From Ferrovibrio sp965278975 (GTDB taxonomy: Bacteria > Pseudomonadota > Alphaproteobacteria > Ferrovibrionales > Ferrovibrionaceae): 64,000 bases of DNA. Shown in pieces: positions 33,684-41,405 of the stretch (within the stretch, counting starts at the first letter, position 1; every line of letters begins with the position of its first letter). The stretch lies in the NCBI RefSeq assembly GCF_965278975.1, contig NZ_OZ257126.1, forward strand, positions 434,001-498,000. The letters are read 5' to 3'. Under the pieces are notes generated by a model. It had not been told where the DNA came from and ran no database searches. It saw only the letters and a list, made by a program, of their open reading frames with translations. A program made the translations under genes and the position numbers.

Positions 33684-34966
33684 GCCAGAAACTCCCGGGG
33701 ATCGGCGATACGACCCAGCACGGCGGATGCCGCCACGGTATAAGGCGAACCGAGATACACCTTGGAAGAACCAGCACCCATACGGCCCTTGAAGTTGCGG
33801 GCTGTGGAAGCGATGCAGGTCTCATTCTCCGCCAGCACACCAGCGCCATAGCCGGCACAGGCTCCGCAGCCGGAAGAGAGCAGGATGGCGCCCGCCTCGG
33901 TCAGTGCCGCCAAGGTACCATCAGCGGCAGCTTCTGCCGTGGTGCGGGCGGAGGCCGGTGCAATCAGCAGCCGCGTGCCAGTCGCCACCTGACGGCCTTT
34001 CAACACACTGGCGGCCATGCGCAGATCGTTGATCTTGGCGCCGGTGCAGGCGCCGATATAGGCTTGGTCAATGGCAACGCCTTTATGCTCTGTCACTGCC
34101 GCCGAATTGGCCGGGCTATGTGGCGCGGCCACCATCGGCGCCAGACTGGCAGCATCGAAGTCATGCCGCTCGGCTACCCCGGCGGCCGCATCCGTTTGCC
34201 AATAAGCGGTATCGATCATATCCGGCGCCACGCCCACACTCAGCAGATAGTCGCTGGTCACGCCATCGGGCGCGATCAGGCCGGCCTGGGCGCCTAGTTC
34301 CGCCGCCATGTTGCTGAGCGTCATGCGCTCCTGCATCGCCAGCATGCCAATGGTATCGCCAGCATATTGGATCGCCTGATAACGGCCGCCATCCATGCCG
34401 AGCTTCGCGCACATGGCAAGGATCATGTCCTTCGCCACCACGCCTGGCGCCAGCTTGCCGCGCCAATGGAGCAGGATCGTTTCTGGCACCCGGAGCCAGA
34501 TTTCGCCGGTGACCAGAACACCGCACATTTCGGTGGCGCCGACGCCAAACATATAGGCGCCGAACGCGCCTCCGGTGGGTGAATGGCTGTCACCCCCAAC
34601 CACGAACATGCCCGGCCGCAGATGTCCGCGCTCCGGCAGCACCACATGGCAGATGCCCTGCATATCGTGGAATTTCGACACCCCGGCCGACTTCACCCAT
34701 TTGCGGGTGAGGTCGAGGATGCCGGCACTTTCGGCATCCACCGCCGGCACATAATGATCGGAGATCACCACCACGCGATCAGGATCCCAGACCGCAGCGC
34801 CAAGCCGCTGCAGCATCGGCGCCACCCGGCGCGGGCCGCCGGAATCATGCATCATGGCCAGATCGACCTTGGCCGTAACCACCTCGCCTGGACGCACGAT
34901 GTCCAGACCGGCGGCGCGGGCCACCAGTTTCTCGGCGAGGGTCATGGCTGCCTGGGTCATGGTCAT
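33680..34966 (-). CDS. aconitase-family hydratase large subunit (LeuC-like, archaeal type)
   Basis: 428 residues, matching archaeal-type LeuC/HacA/DmdA proteins and not the ~470-residue leucine-biosynthetic LeuC of Proteobacteria. The three [4Fe-4S] cysteines are visible: Cys307 (IGACTGAKIND), Cys367 and Cys370 (SSGCGACAGYG). HDSGGPRRVAPMLQRLGA and GGDSHSPTGGAFGAY are substrate-site segments. It dehydrates or hydrates a hydroxydicarboxylic acid; maleate hydratase and 2,3-dimethylmaleate hydratase are the catabolic precedents. Its ATG overlaps the LivF stop by ATGA, linking it to the transporter. Confidence 0.92.
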   Translation of the reverse strand: MTMTQAAMTLAEKLVARAAGLDIVRPGEVVTAKVDLAMMHDSGGPRRVAPMLQRLGAAVWDPDRVVVISDHYVPAVDAESAGILDLTRKWVKSAGVSKFHDMQGICHVVLPERGHLRPGMFVVGGDSHSPTGGAFGAYMFGVGATEMCGVLVTGEIWLRVPETILLHWRGKLAPGVVAKDMILAMCAKLGMDGGRYQAIQYAGDTIGMLAMQERMTLSNMAAELGAQAGLIAPDGVTSDYLLSVGVAPDMIDTAYWQTDAAAGVAERHDFDAASLAPMVAAPHSPANSAAVTEHKGVAIDQAYIGACTGAKINDLRMAASVLKGRQVATGTRLLIAPASARTTAEAAADGTLAALTEAGAILLSSGCGACAGYGAGVLAENETCIASTARNFKGRMGAGSSKVYLGSPYTVAASAVLGRIADPREFLA

Positions 34967-35664
34967 ATCCCCAGATACGAGGCCTTGAGCCCCGCGTCAT
35001 TCATCAACTCCGCTGCCGGTCCCGATAAGGCAATCACGCCATGTTCCAGCACGAAGGCGCGATGCGCGATCGCCAGCGACTGCACCACATTCTGCTCCAC
35101 CAGCAGGATTGAAAGGCCGTCGCGATTCAGTTGCTGAATCAGGCTGAACATCTCCTCCACCAGCAGGGGCGAGAGGCCAAGCGAGGGCTCATCCAGGATC
35201 AGCAATTCAGGTTCTGCCATCAGGCCGCGGCCAATCGCCAGCATCTGCTGTTCGCCACCCGAGAGCGTGCCGGCCAACTGGCTGGCGCGCTCCTTCAGGC
35301 GCGGGAAGATGGCATAGACGCGTTCGATATTGGCGGCACGGCTGGCACGGGCGCGGCGATAGCTGCCAAGCTCCAGATTCTCGCGCACACTCAGATTCGG
35401 GAATACACGGCGGCCTTCCGGTACCTGGATCAGGCCAGCCTCGACTATGCGATCCGGGTTGGTGCCGGCAATATCCTGGCCAAGGAAGCATATGCTGCCA
35501 GCCTGCGGCCGGTAGAGGCCGGAAAGATTATTGTTCAGTGTCGACTTGCCGGCACCATTGGCGCCAAGCAAGGCCACGATCTCACCCTTGGCAAGATCAA
35601 GATCAATGCCGCGCAACACGGCAACCTCGCCATAGCCGGCTTCCAGGCCGCGCACTTCAAGCAT
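34963..35664 (-). CDS. livF: LIV-type ABC transporter ATPase (LivF family)
   Basis: 233 residues from ATG 35664. Walker A GANGAGKST, signature LSGGEQQMLAIGRGL and Walker B LLILDEPSLGLSP are present. The helix after Walker A reads LNNNLSGLYR, an unusual Asn-rich variant of the normal TLLRAISGL. The start overlaps the LivG stop by 8 bases (ATGCTTGA), the same overlap used between LivG and LivM. The cargo is presumably the amide/imide or acid degraded by the downstream genes (inference). Confidence 0.95.
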   Translation of the reverse strand: MLEVRGLEAGYGEVAVLRGIDLDLAKGEIVALLGANGAGKSTLNNNLSGLYRPQAGSICFLGQDIAGTNPDRIVEAGLIQVPEGRRVFPNLSVRENLELGSYRRARASRAANIERVYAIFPRLKERASQLAGTLSGGEQQMLAIGRGLMAEPELLILDEPSLGLSPLLVEEMFSLIQQLNRDGLSILLVEQNVVQSLAIAHRAFVLEHGVIALSGPAAELMNDAGLKASYLGI

Positions 35665-36409
35665 GATGCACCTGCCTGGTCCCAGCCTGCATATGCTTGG
35701 CCGCGCCATGGCCGAGATAGGCTTCGATCACCTGCGGATCAGCGGCGATCTCGGCGGGCGTACCATTGGCGATCAGGCTGCCATTGTTAAGTACCCAGGC
35801 ATGTTCAGATAGATTCATCACCGCCCGCATCACATGCTCGATCAGCAGGATGGTAACGCCCGAGGCCCGGATACCCTGGATTACCGGAATGATTTCATCA
35901 ATTTCGGCTGGATTGAGGCCCGCCATCACTTCATCCAGCAGCAGCAGCTTCGGATCCGTGGCAAGTGCCTTGGCCAGCTCCAGCCGTTTGCGCCCGGCCA
36001 CCGTGAGCGTCGCCGCCGGCTTGTCGAGTTGCACCGCGAGGCCAACCTGGGTGGCGACGGCTTCGGCATGATCCAGCGCGGCGCGGCGACCGGCACGATG
36101 CAGATGCGCACCAACGGCGATATTCTCGCGCACACTCAAACCAGCAAAAGGCTGAACGATCTGGAAAGTACGGGCGATGCCAAGCCGGCAGATGGCTTCT
36201 GGTGTCAGACCCAGCAACGAGCGCCCCTGGAACAGGATATCGCCGCCATCGGGGCGATGAAAACCAGATATCTGCGCAAAAATGGTGGTCTTGCCGGCAC
36301 CGTTCGGCCCGATCAACGCGGTGATGCGGCCTTCAGGCACGGTGAAACTGACATCGTTGGTGGCGACCAAGCCACCGAATTTCTTGGCGAGGCAGCGGAT
36401 TTCAAGCAT
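35657..36409 (-). CDS. livG: LIV-type ABC transporter ATPase (LivG family)
   Basis: 250 residues from ATG 36409. Walker A GPNGAGKTT, FARTFQ-like IARTFQIVQPFAGLSV, and Walker B LLLDEVMAGLNPAE are typical of LivG; the signature loop reads LTVAGRKRLELAKAL, with TVAGRK in place of LSYGQQ-type residues. The C terminus is extended by about 15 residues (KHMQAGTRQVHHA) that overlap the LivF start. Start overlaps the LivM stop by ATGCTTGA. Confidence 0.95.
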   Translation of the reverse strand: MLEIRCLAKKFGGLVATNDVSFTVPEGRITALIGPNGAGKTTIFAQISGFHRPDGGDILFQGRSLLGLTPEAICRLGIARTFQIVQPFAGLSVRENIAVGAHLHRAGRRAALDHAEAVATQVGLAVQLDKPAATLTVAGRKRLELAKALATDPKLLLLDEVMAGLNPAEIDEIIPVIQGIRASGVTILLIEHVMRAVMNLSEHAWVLNNGSLIANGTPAEIAADPQVIEAYLGHGAAKHMQAGTRQVHHA

Positions 36410-37382
36410 GCCGGCCCCGCTTGAACAGGCGGCGCAGTGCCCCGCGGCCAAACCGCGCCTTGCCCAGGCCGAACAGGCCATTGGGCAGGAACAGCACCAT
36501 CAGCACCAGCAGCAGGCCATAGAGCACCAGATTCAGACCCGGCGCTTCGCCGAACACGATACGGCCGATCTCGGCAATGGCATGCAGCGCGAAGGCACCC
36601 AGCACCGGGCCGAAGATGGTGCCAAGGCCGCCGATGATCGGCACCAGCAGCGCCTCCACCGACATCGCCGGGCCATAGGCGATAGCGGGATCGATATACA
36701 GGAAAAGCTGCACATAGATGGCACCGCCAGTGCCGGCGAGCGCACCGGACAGCACAATGGCGCCCAGCTTGGTGGCGAAAGGATCGACACCCAGAGCCCG
36801 CGCGGCTTCCTCATTCTCGCGCACCGCCATCAGCCGGGCACCGAAACGGGCATTCTCCAGCCACCAGGTCAGCAGCAAAGCGGCGGTAACCAACAGCAGC
36901 AGCAGCCAGAAGAAGCTGGCCTTATCCGGGAACTGCATCTGCGCAAAGCCGGGCTGCAACGGCACCAGCAAGCCAACGCCAGCACCCGTGAAAGCAAAGG
37001 TATTGGCAAGGATGCGGAACACTTCCGCGAAGGCCAGGGTGACCAGGGCGAAATACGAACCACGCAGTCCATAGCGGAAGACCAGCCAGCCAGTCCCTGC
37101 GCCAACCAAGCCGGCAGCCACCGCAGCCAGGCCGAAACCACCCCAGGCATTGATGCCGAAGCGGATTTGCAGGATCGCCGTGCAATAGGCGCCAGTACCA
37201 AAGAACAGCGCATGGCCAAAGGAAAATTGCCCGCCATAGCCGCCGAGCAGATTCCAGGCCTGGCCGAGATAGGCATAGAACAATGCCAAGATGAGCCAGG
37301 TGAGCCAGAAATCCGACTGCACCAGCAGCGGCAGCGGTGCCAGCACCAGGGCGAAAACGAAGATGGAAGCCAGGCTGCGCAT
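36402..37382 (-). CDS. livM: LIV-type ABC transporter permease (LivM family)
   Basis: 326 residues with about 9 hydrophobic segments. The conserved WNLLGGYGGQFSFGHALFFG region (near 45-65) and the cytoplasmic loop GARLMAVRENEEAARALGV (near 175-193) identify LivM. The ATG follows the LivH stop by 2 bases. The C terminus RGALRRLFKRGRHA is strongly basic. Part of the five-gene importer at the 5' part of operon D. Confidence 0.94.
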   Translation of the reverse strand: MRSLASIFVFALVLAPLPLLVQSDFWLTWLILALFYAYLGQAWNLLGGYGGQFSFGHALFFGTGAYCTAILQIRFGINAWGGFGLAAVAAGLVGAGTGWLVFRYGLRGSYFALVTLAFAEVFRILANTFAFTGAGVGLLVPLQPGFAQMQFPDKASFFWLLLLLVTAALLLTWWLENARFGARLMAVRENEEAARALGVDPFATKLGAIVLSGALAGTGGAIYVQLFLYIDPAIAYGPAMSVEALLVPIIGGLGTIFGPVLGAFALHAIAEIGRIVFGEAPGLNLVLYGLLLVLMVLFLPNGLFGLGKARFGRGALRRLFKRGRHA

Positions 37383-37384
37383 GA

Positions 37385-38257
37385 TCAGGCCTTCTGCCCA
37401 AGCAGCCCGGTGGGCCGGAACAGCAGCACGATGATGAAGATCAGGAAAATGCCGAGCTGGCCCAGGCTTTCACCGAGAAACAGGCCGCCGATGCTCTCGG
37501 TGATGCCAATGATCAGGCCGCCGAGCAAGGCACCCACGAAGCTGCCCATGCCACCCAGCACCACCACGGTGAAAGCCACCAGCACGAAAGCATGGCCAAC
37601 CTGTGGGCTGACATAGAAACTCGGCAGCAGCAGACAGGCAGCGATGCCGAGGCAGGCGCAGCCAATGCCGAAGGACATGGCGAAAACATGCTCGACATTG
37701 ATACCGACCAATTTGGCCCCCTGGCGCTCCTTGGCCAGAGCCCGGATGGCACGGCCAAGATCGGTGCGCGCCATCAGCAGCCAAAGCAGGCCGGCGACAA
37801 TCAGCGCGCCGATGAAGGCGATCACCTTCGGTACGGCAATGAAGGCAACACCGAAATCCACCACATCAAACGAGTATGGCGTTTCAATAGTGCGGGTATC
37901 GGCCCGCCAGAGATAGAGTGCCAGATTCTCGATGATCACCGAGAGGCCAAGCGTCACCAGCAGGATATTCTCGTCCTTGCCATGACTCGCCTGCCCTATA
38001 ATGAAGCGTTGCAGGCCGTAGCCGATCCCGAACAGCGCCAGGGCGGCAACAGGCAAGGCCAGATAGGGATCAACGCCAAACAGGCTATGCAGGAAGAATA
38101 CGCCATAGAGTGCCAGCATCAGCAGGCTGCCATGGGCAAAATTGATGATATGCAGCACGCCGTAGATCAACGTGAGACCTAGCGCGATCAGGGCGTAGAT
38201 CGCCCCGGTCGTCAGACCGTTCAGGATAGCCGGCAGCAGAATCGATACTTCGAGCAT
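37385..38257 (-). CDS. livH: LIV-type ABC transporter permease (LivH family)
   Basis: 290 residues. LNGLTTGAIYALIALGLTLI at the N terminus and HIINFAHGSLLMLALYG are characteristic; about 8 membrane segments follow, ending with LLFRPTGLLGQKA. It pairs with LivM. A perfect GC hairpin (38277-38298) lies between this start and the binding-protein stop at 38316, as in the other two LIV operons of the window. Confidence 0.94.
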   Translation of the reverse strand: MLEVSILLPAILNGLTTGAIYALIALGLTLIYGVLHIINFAHGSLLMLALYGVFFLHSLFGVDPYLALPVAALALFGIGYGLQRFIIGQASHGKDENILLVTLGLSVIIENLALYLWRADTRTIETPYSFDVVDFGVAFIAVPKVIAFIGALIVAGLLWLLMARTDLGRAIRALAKERQGAKLVGINVEHVFAMSFGIGCACLGIAACLLLPSFYVSPQVGHAFVLVAFTVVVLGGMGSFVGALLGGLIIGITESIGGLFLGESLGQLGIFLIFIIVLLFRPTGLLGQKA

Positions 38258-38276
38258 TACAGTCCAGATGCTGGAC

Positions 38277-38298
38277 GGGGCCGGCCATAACCGGCCCC
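38277..38298 (-). other. GC-rich intercistronic hairpin after the binding-protein gene
   Basis: Arms GGGGCCGG (38277-38284) and CCGGCCCC (38291-38298) surround a 6-base loop CCATAA. No T run follows. Position matches the hairpin at 12164-12192: after the binding-protein stop and before livH. Probably tunes binding protein over permease expression. Confidence 0.7.
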
Positions 38299-38315
38299 GC
38301 CGGAATTATCGTGGA

Positions 38316-39551
38316 TCAGGCGCGCGGCGCCGGGAATACCGGCTTGGCGTTGGCGAAATCCTTCGGGAAGATCACCTTGATATCCTTGCCGATCACCTGG
38401 GTATTGACCGGAGCGGCGCCGACATTCTGGCCGTTGACGAACTTGGTCGGGCCATAAGGCATGAAGTGGTTGCTCCAGCCGGAAGCAGCAAGCGCCTGGG
38501 TGATGGCGGCGCGGTCTGCGGAAGCGGCACGTTCCAGCGCATCGGCCAGCAAGCGCACACATTCATGATTGAGGAACACCTCGTAGGAGAAATAGGCCTT
38601 CTCGGCCTCCACCTTCTTCTTCAGTTCCAGCGCCACCGGGTTACGCGGATCGAACCAGTGATTGCAATCCATGATGAATTCGGCCGCATCGGGGAATTCC
38701 TCGACGAAGCGATACTGCGAAGCGGCACCGCCGAGGATGGCGTAAATCGCCTTCGGGCGGATCTTCTGCTGCCGCAGGGTACGCGCCAGCAGCACGAACT
38801 CATTGTAGTAGTTCGAAGGGATCAGCAGGTCTGGATTGCGGCCCTTGATCTTCAACGCGATGTTATTGAAATCGCGGGTCGGGTTGGCATGCGGGATGGT
38901 CTCCAGCACCTCGAAACCCTTGGCCGGCAGCTTTTCGTTCAGCGTCTTTGCCATGCCAGCGCCAAAGGCCGATTCCTCATGCACGATCATCACCGTCTTG
39001 GCCGGCTTACCCGCCTGGGTGTTGAGCGCCACCAGATTGTCGATGGCGCTGTCAACGATGGCGCCAAGCCCCGGGCCGAAGCGGAAAGTGTTGGCAAGGC
39101 CGCGTGTCACCACCTGGTCCACCACGCCGACATCGACAATATGCGGGATGTTATGCTTGGCCGCAGCCTGAGTGGTAGCAAGTGCAATACCGGAGGCGAA
39201 GGGGCCGATAATGGCAGCGGCACCCATCTCGTTCAGTTTCTCGACCTCCGCCACACCAACATCCGGCTTCGACTGCGCGTCGGCATAGATCGGCTCCAGC
39301 TTGGCACCACCCATCGAGGCAATACCGCCATTGGCATTGATGGTATCGATGGCGAGCTTGGCACCGAGGCGGCATTGCTGACCTGAAGGCGCCAGCGGGC
39401 CGGTGACCGGATGCAGGATGCCAACCTTGATGGTGCGCGGCTGCGCCTTGAGGATGGCGGGGAAACCACCGATGCCGGCGGCGGCACCAACAGCAGAGCC
39501 GGCAATGAAATGGCGGCGGGTGAAGCGGAAACCGGACTTTGACGTTGTCAT
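38316..39551 (-). CDS. livK: LIV-type ABC transporter substrate-binding protein with Tat signal
   Basis: 411 residues. The N terminus carries a twin-arginine motif FTRRHFIAGSAVG and a hydrophobic stretch, so export by the Tat system is likely; the other three LIV binding proteins of this window use Sec-type signals. The mature domain starts RTIKVGILHPVTGPLAPSG, standard for type 1 periplasmic binding proteins. The ATG overlaps the GntR stop by ATGA and has GGGAG upstream. It probably brings in the substrate of the hydantoinase pathway (inference). Confidence 0.94.
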   Translation of the reverse strand: MTTSKSGFRFTRRHFIAGSAVGAAAGIGGFPAILKAQPRTIKVGILHPVTGPLAPSGQQCRLGAKLAIDTINANGGIASMGGAKLEPIYADAQSKPDVGVAEVEKLNEMGAAAIIGPFASGIALATTQAAAKHNIPHIVDVGVVDQVVTRGLANTFRFGPGLGAIVDSAIDNLVALNTQAGKPAKTVMIVHEESAFGAGMAKTLNEKLPAKGFEVLETIPHANPTRDFNNIALKIKGRNPDLLIPSNYYNEFVLLARTLRQQKIRPKAIYAILGGAASQYRFVEEFPDAAEFIMDCNHWFDPRNPVALELKKKVEAEKAYFSYEVFLNHECVRLLADALERAASADRAAITQALAASGWSNHFMPYGPTKFVNGQNVGAAPVNTQVIGKDIKVIFPKDFANAKPVFPAPRA

Positions 39552-40423
39552 TTTAGTTTCTCCCTGCGGATGGAATTTGGGCGGACTGAATTTGAACGGG
39601 TGGTGCGTGGCGACCTCTTGCCCCCTGCCGTCGGCGCCACGCGGGCCGACCAGGTGTTTTCCTCCTCGCCACGGACACGGTCGAGGCTCATGCGGAACTG
39701 ATAGCGGTCTGGCCGGTAGAGGCCGATGATGTATTCCACAGGACGGCCTGCGGCATCTTGAACCACGCGCCCGATACGCAGCAGAGGCGCACCAATGGCG
39801 GTGTTGAGTAATGGCGCGACGCGGGCATCGGCCAGAGTGGCGGAAATGGTCTGCTCGGCACCGCCGATGGTGACGCCGGATTGTTCCAGCAAACTCAACA
39901 AGGGCTGCTGCGCCAACTCCTTGCGCGAGAATTTGCGCCCGATATCCGCAGGCACATAAGTGGTGAGATAGGAGAATGGACCAGCTTCCAGCGAGCGCAC
40001 GCGCACGGCACGCTGCACTTCCTCGCCGGCCGTCACCTGCAATGCCGCCGCCACATCCGGCGCCGCCGGCTCATAGCAGAAATCCACCAGCGTCACCTGG
40101 GTCTTGAGACCCATGGCGAGCAGATTTTCCAGCAAACCCTCGACGCCGGCACGGATCGGCGGCGGATCGGAGCGCTGCGTCACATGGGTGCCGCGCCCCC
40201 GGCCTCGTGTCACCAGGCCTTCCGCGGCCAGTTCGGCCAGCGCGCGCCGTGCCGTGATACGCGAGACATCGAATTGCCGGGCCAGTTCTTCCTCGCCCGG
40301 CAGCAGCACGCCGGCCTGCAAGCGGCCATCCAGTATCTGGCTGCGCAATATGAGCAGAATCTGGTGATACAACGGCGTCGGCAGACGCTCGTCTATCGCC
40401 CTCGCTCCGCCCGCCGCCACCAT
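39548..40423 (-). CDS. GntR family regulator, HutC/UTRA subfamily
   Basis: 291 residues. The winged-helix domain is at about 14-85 (LYHQILLILRSQILDGRL, VSRITARRALAELAAEGLV) and the UTRA ligand domain at 100-245, ending with the usual IGLYRPDRYQFRMSL. An additional ~40-residue basic, Ser/Arg-rich tail follows, which is not typical. It is the first gene of operon D and overlaps the binding-protein gene by ATGA, so it is co-transcribed with its targets. A dyad at 40444-40467 just upstream of the start is the likely autoregulatory operator. Confidence 0.92.
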   Translation of the reverse strand: MVAAGGARAIDERLPTPLYHQILLILRSQILDGRLQAGVLLPGEEELARQFDVSRITARRALAELAAEGLVTRGRGRGTHVTQRSDPPPIRAGVEGLLENLLAMGLKTQVTLVDFCYEPAAPDVAAALQVTAGEEVQRAVRVRSLEAGPFSYLTTYVPADIGRKFSRKELAQQPLLSLLEQSGVTIGGAEQTISATLADARVAPLLNTAIGAPLLRIGRVVQDAAGRPVEYIIGLYRPDRYQFRMSLDRVRGEEENTWSARVAPTAGGKRSPRTTRSNSVRPNSIRREKLK

Positions 40424-40443
40424 GCCCGTGCCGCTCCTGCTTA

Positions 40444-40467
40444 GTACTATTGTTATACTGATAGTAC
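40444..40467. promoter_or_regulatory. GntR/UTRA operator and promoter of operon D
   Basis: GTACTAT (40444-40450) and ATAGTAC (40461-40467) are perfect 7-base inverted arms. On the minus strand the spacer contains TATAAC (40452-40457), a good -10 box, so binding here would block transcription of the GntR-headed operon. Autoregulation is inferred from position. Confidence 0.6.
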
Positions 40468-40488
40468 ATTAAGCCTGGAGTCAACGGC

Positions 40489-40525
40489 AAAAAAAGACCC
40501 AGCCTTGCGGCAGCAAGGCTGGGTC
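40489..40525 (-). terminator. rho-independent terminator of the thiolase-SDR transcript
   Basis: Perfect 12-base stem GACCCAGCCTTG (40496-40507) with CAAGGCTGGGTC (40514-40525), 6-base loop, and seven A on the plus strand (40489-40495) that read as a U run on the minus transcript. It lies 66 bases after the SDR stop at 40591 and isolates region E from operon D. Confidence 0.9.
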
Positions 40526-40590
40526 AGGTAGTCGCGGCCTCACAGGGAGGAAAGTACCGCGCTAGATGAATTGCCGGGCCTGCGCTCCGG

Positions 40591-41361
40591 TCAGCGTGCC
40601 GACATGCGGGCGCCGGCATCCAGGGAAATCGTGGTGGCATTGAGATACTGGTTTTCGGCGATATGCCGTACCAGCGCACCGAATTCCGATGCCTGCCCCA
40701 TGCGGCTGGGATAGAGGATCATGCGGTTTATGATCGACTGCGACACGTTCTCCGGCAGGCCGGCGACCATGGACGTATCGAACAGGCCCGGCGCGATGGT
40801 GACGACGCGGATACCGATTTCAGCGAGATCGCGCGCCACCGGCAGGGTAAGGCCCATCACGCCAGCCTTGGACGCACTGTAAGCGGCCTGGCCCACCTGG
40901 CCTTGCCAGGCAGCACCAGAAGCGGTGTTGACGATAACGCCGCGCTCGCCGCTTTCCTCTGGCGGGTTGGCGCTCATTGCCTGGGCCGCGAAACGGATGA
41001 TGTTGAACGTGCCGGTAAGATTGATCGCGATAACCTTGCTCCAGGTGGCGAGCGGAAATGGCTCGCCACGCGACAGGGTCTTGGCCGAATCGGCAACGCC
41101 GGCACAATTCACCGCCACATGGATGGCGCCGAAAGCTTTCATCGCCGCATCGATGCCGGCCTTGACGCTGGCCTCATCAGCCACGTCAACTGCACAGGTG
41201 ATCCCGTTCGCGCCCAGTTCGGACGCCAAGGTCGCCAGCTTGTCCTTGTCGCGATCCAGGCCGGCGATCCTGGCGCCGGCGGCAGCCAATGCCTTGCATG
41301 TGGCGAAGCCGAGACCGGACGCGGCGCCGGTAACGACGGCAACCTTATTCTGCAAATTCAT
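40591..41361 (-). CDS. short-chain dehydrogenase, HSD10-like 3-hydroxyacyl-CoA dehydrogenase
   Basis: 256 residues. The NAD-binding motif VVTGAASGLGFAT is at residues 9-21, NCAGVA at 88-93, and the catalytic YSASKAG (Tyr/Lys) near 166. The sequence plan resembles type II 3-hydroxyacyl-CoA dehydrogenases (HSD10), including the insertion with GEPFPLATW. It would oxidise a 3-hydroxyacyl-CoA to the 3-ketoacyl-CoA. GGGAGG precedes the ATG, and the gene follows the thiolase by 44 bases, so both finish a beta-oxidation round. A terminator follows. Confidence 0.93.
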   Translation of the reverse strand: MNLQNKVAVVTGAASGLGFATCKALAAAGARIAGLDRDKDKLATLASELGANGITCAVDVADEASVKAGIDAAMKAFGAIHVAVNCAGVADSAKTLSRGEPFPLATWSKVIAINLTGTFNIIRFAAQAMSANPPEESGERGVIVNTASGAAWQGQVGQAAYSASKAGVMGLTLPVARDLAEIGIRVVTIAPGLFDTSMVAGLPENVSQSIINRMILYPSRMGQASEFGALVRHIAENQYLNATTISLDAGARMSAR

Positions 41362-41405
41362 TATTTCCTCCCAGGATAAAAAAGTGGTGTGCCAATTGGC
41401 GTTTA

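Noticed and set aside
41391..41400. Palindrome GCCAATTGGC between thiolase and SDR genes
   Set aside because: A 10-base palindrome inside an operon with no promoter elements nearby; chance is likely.
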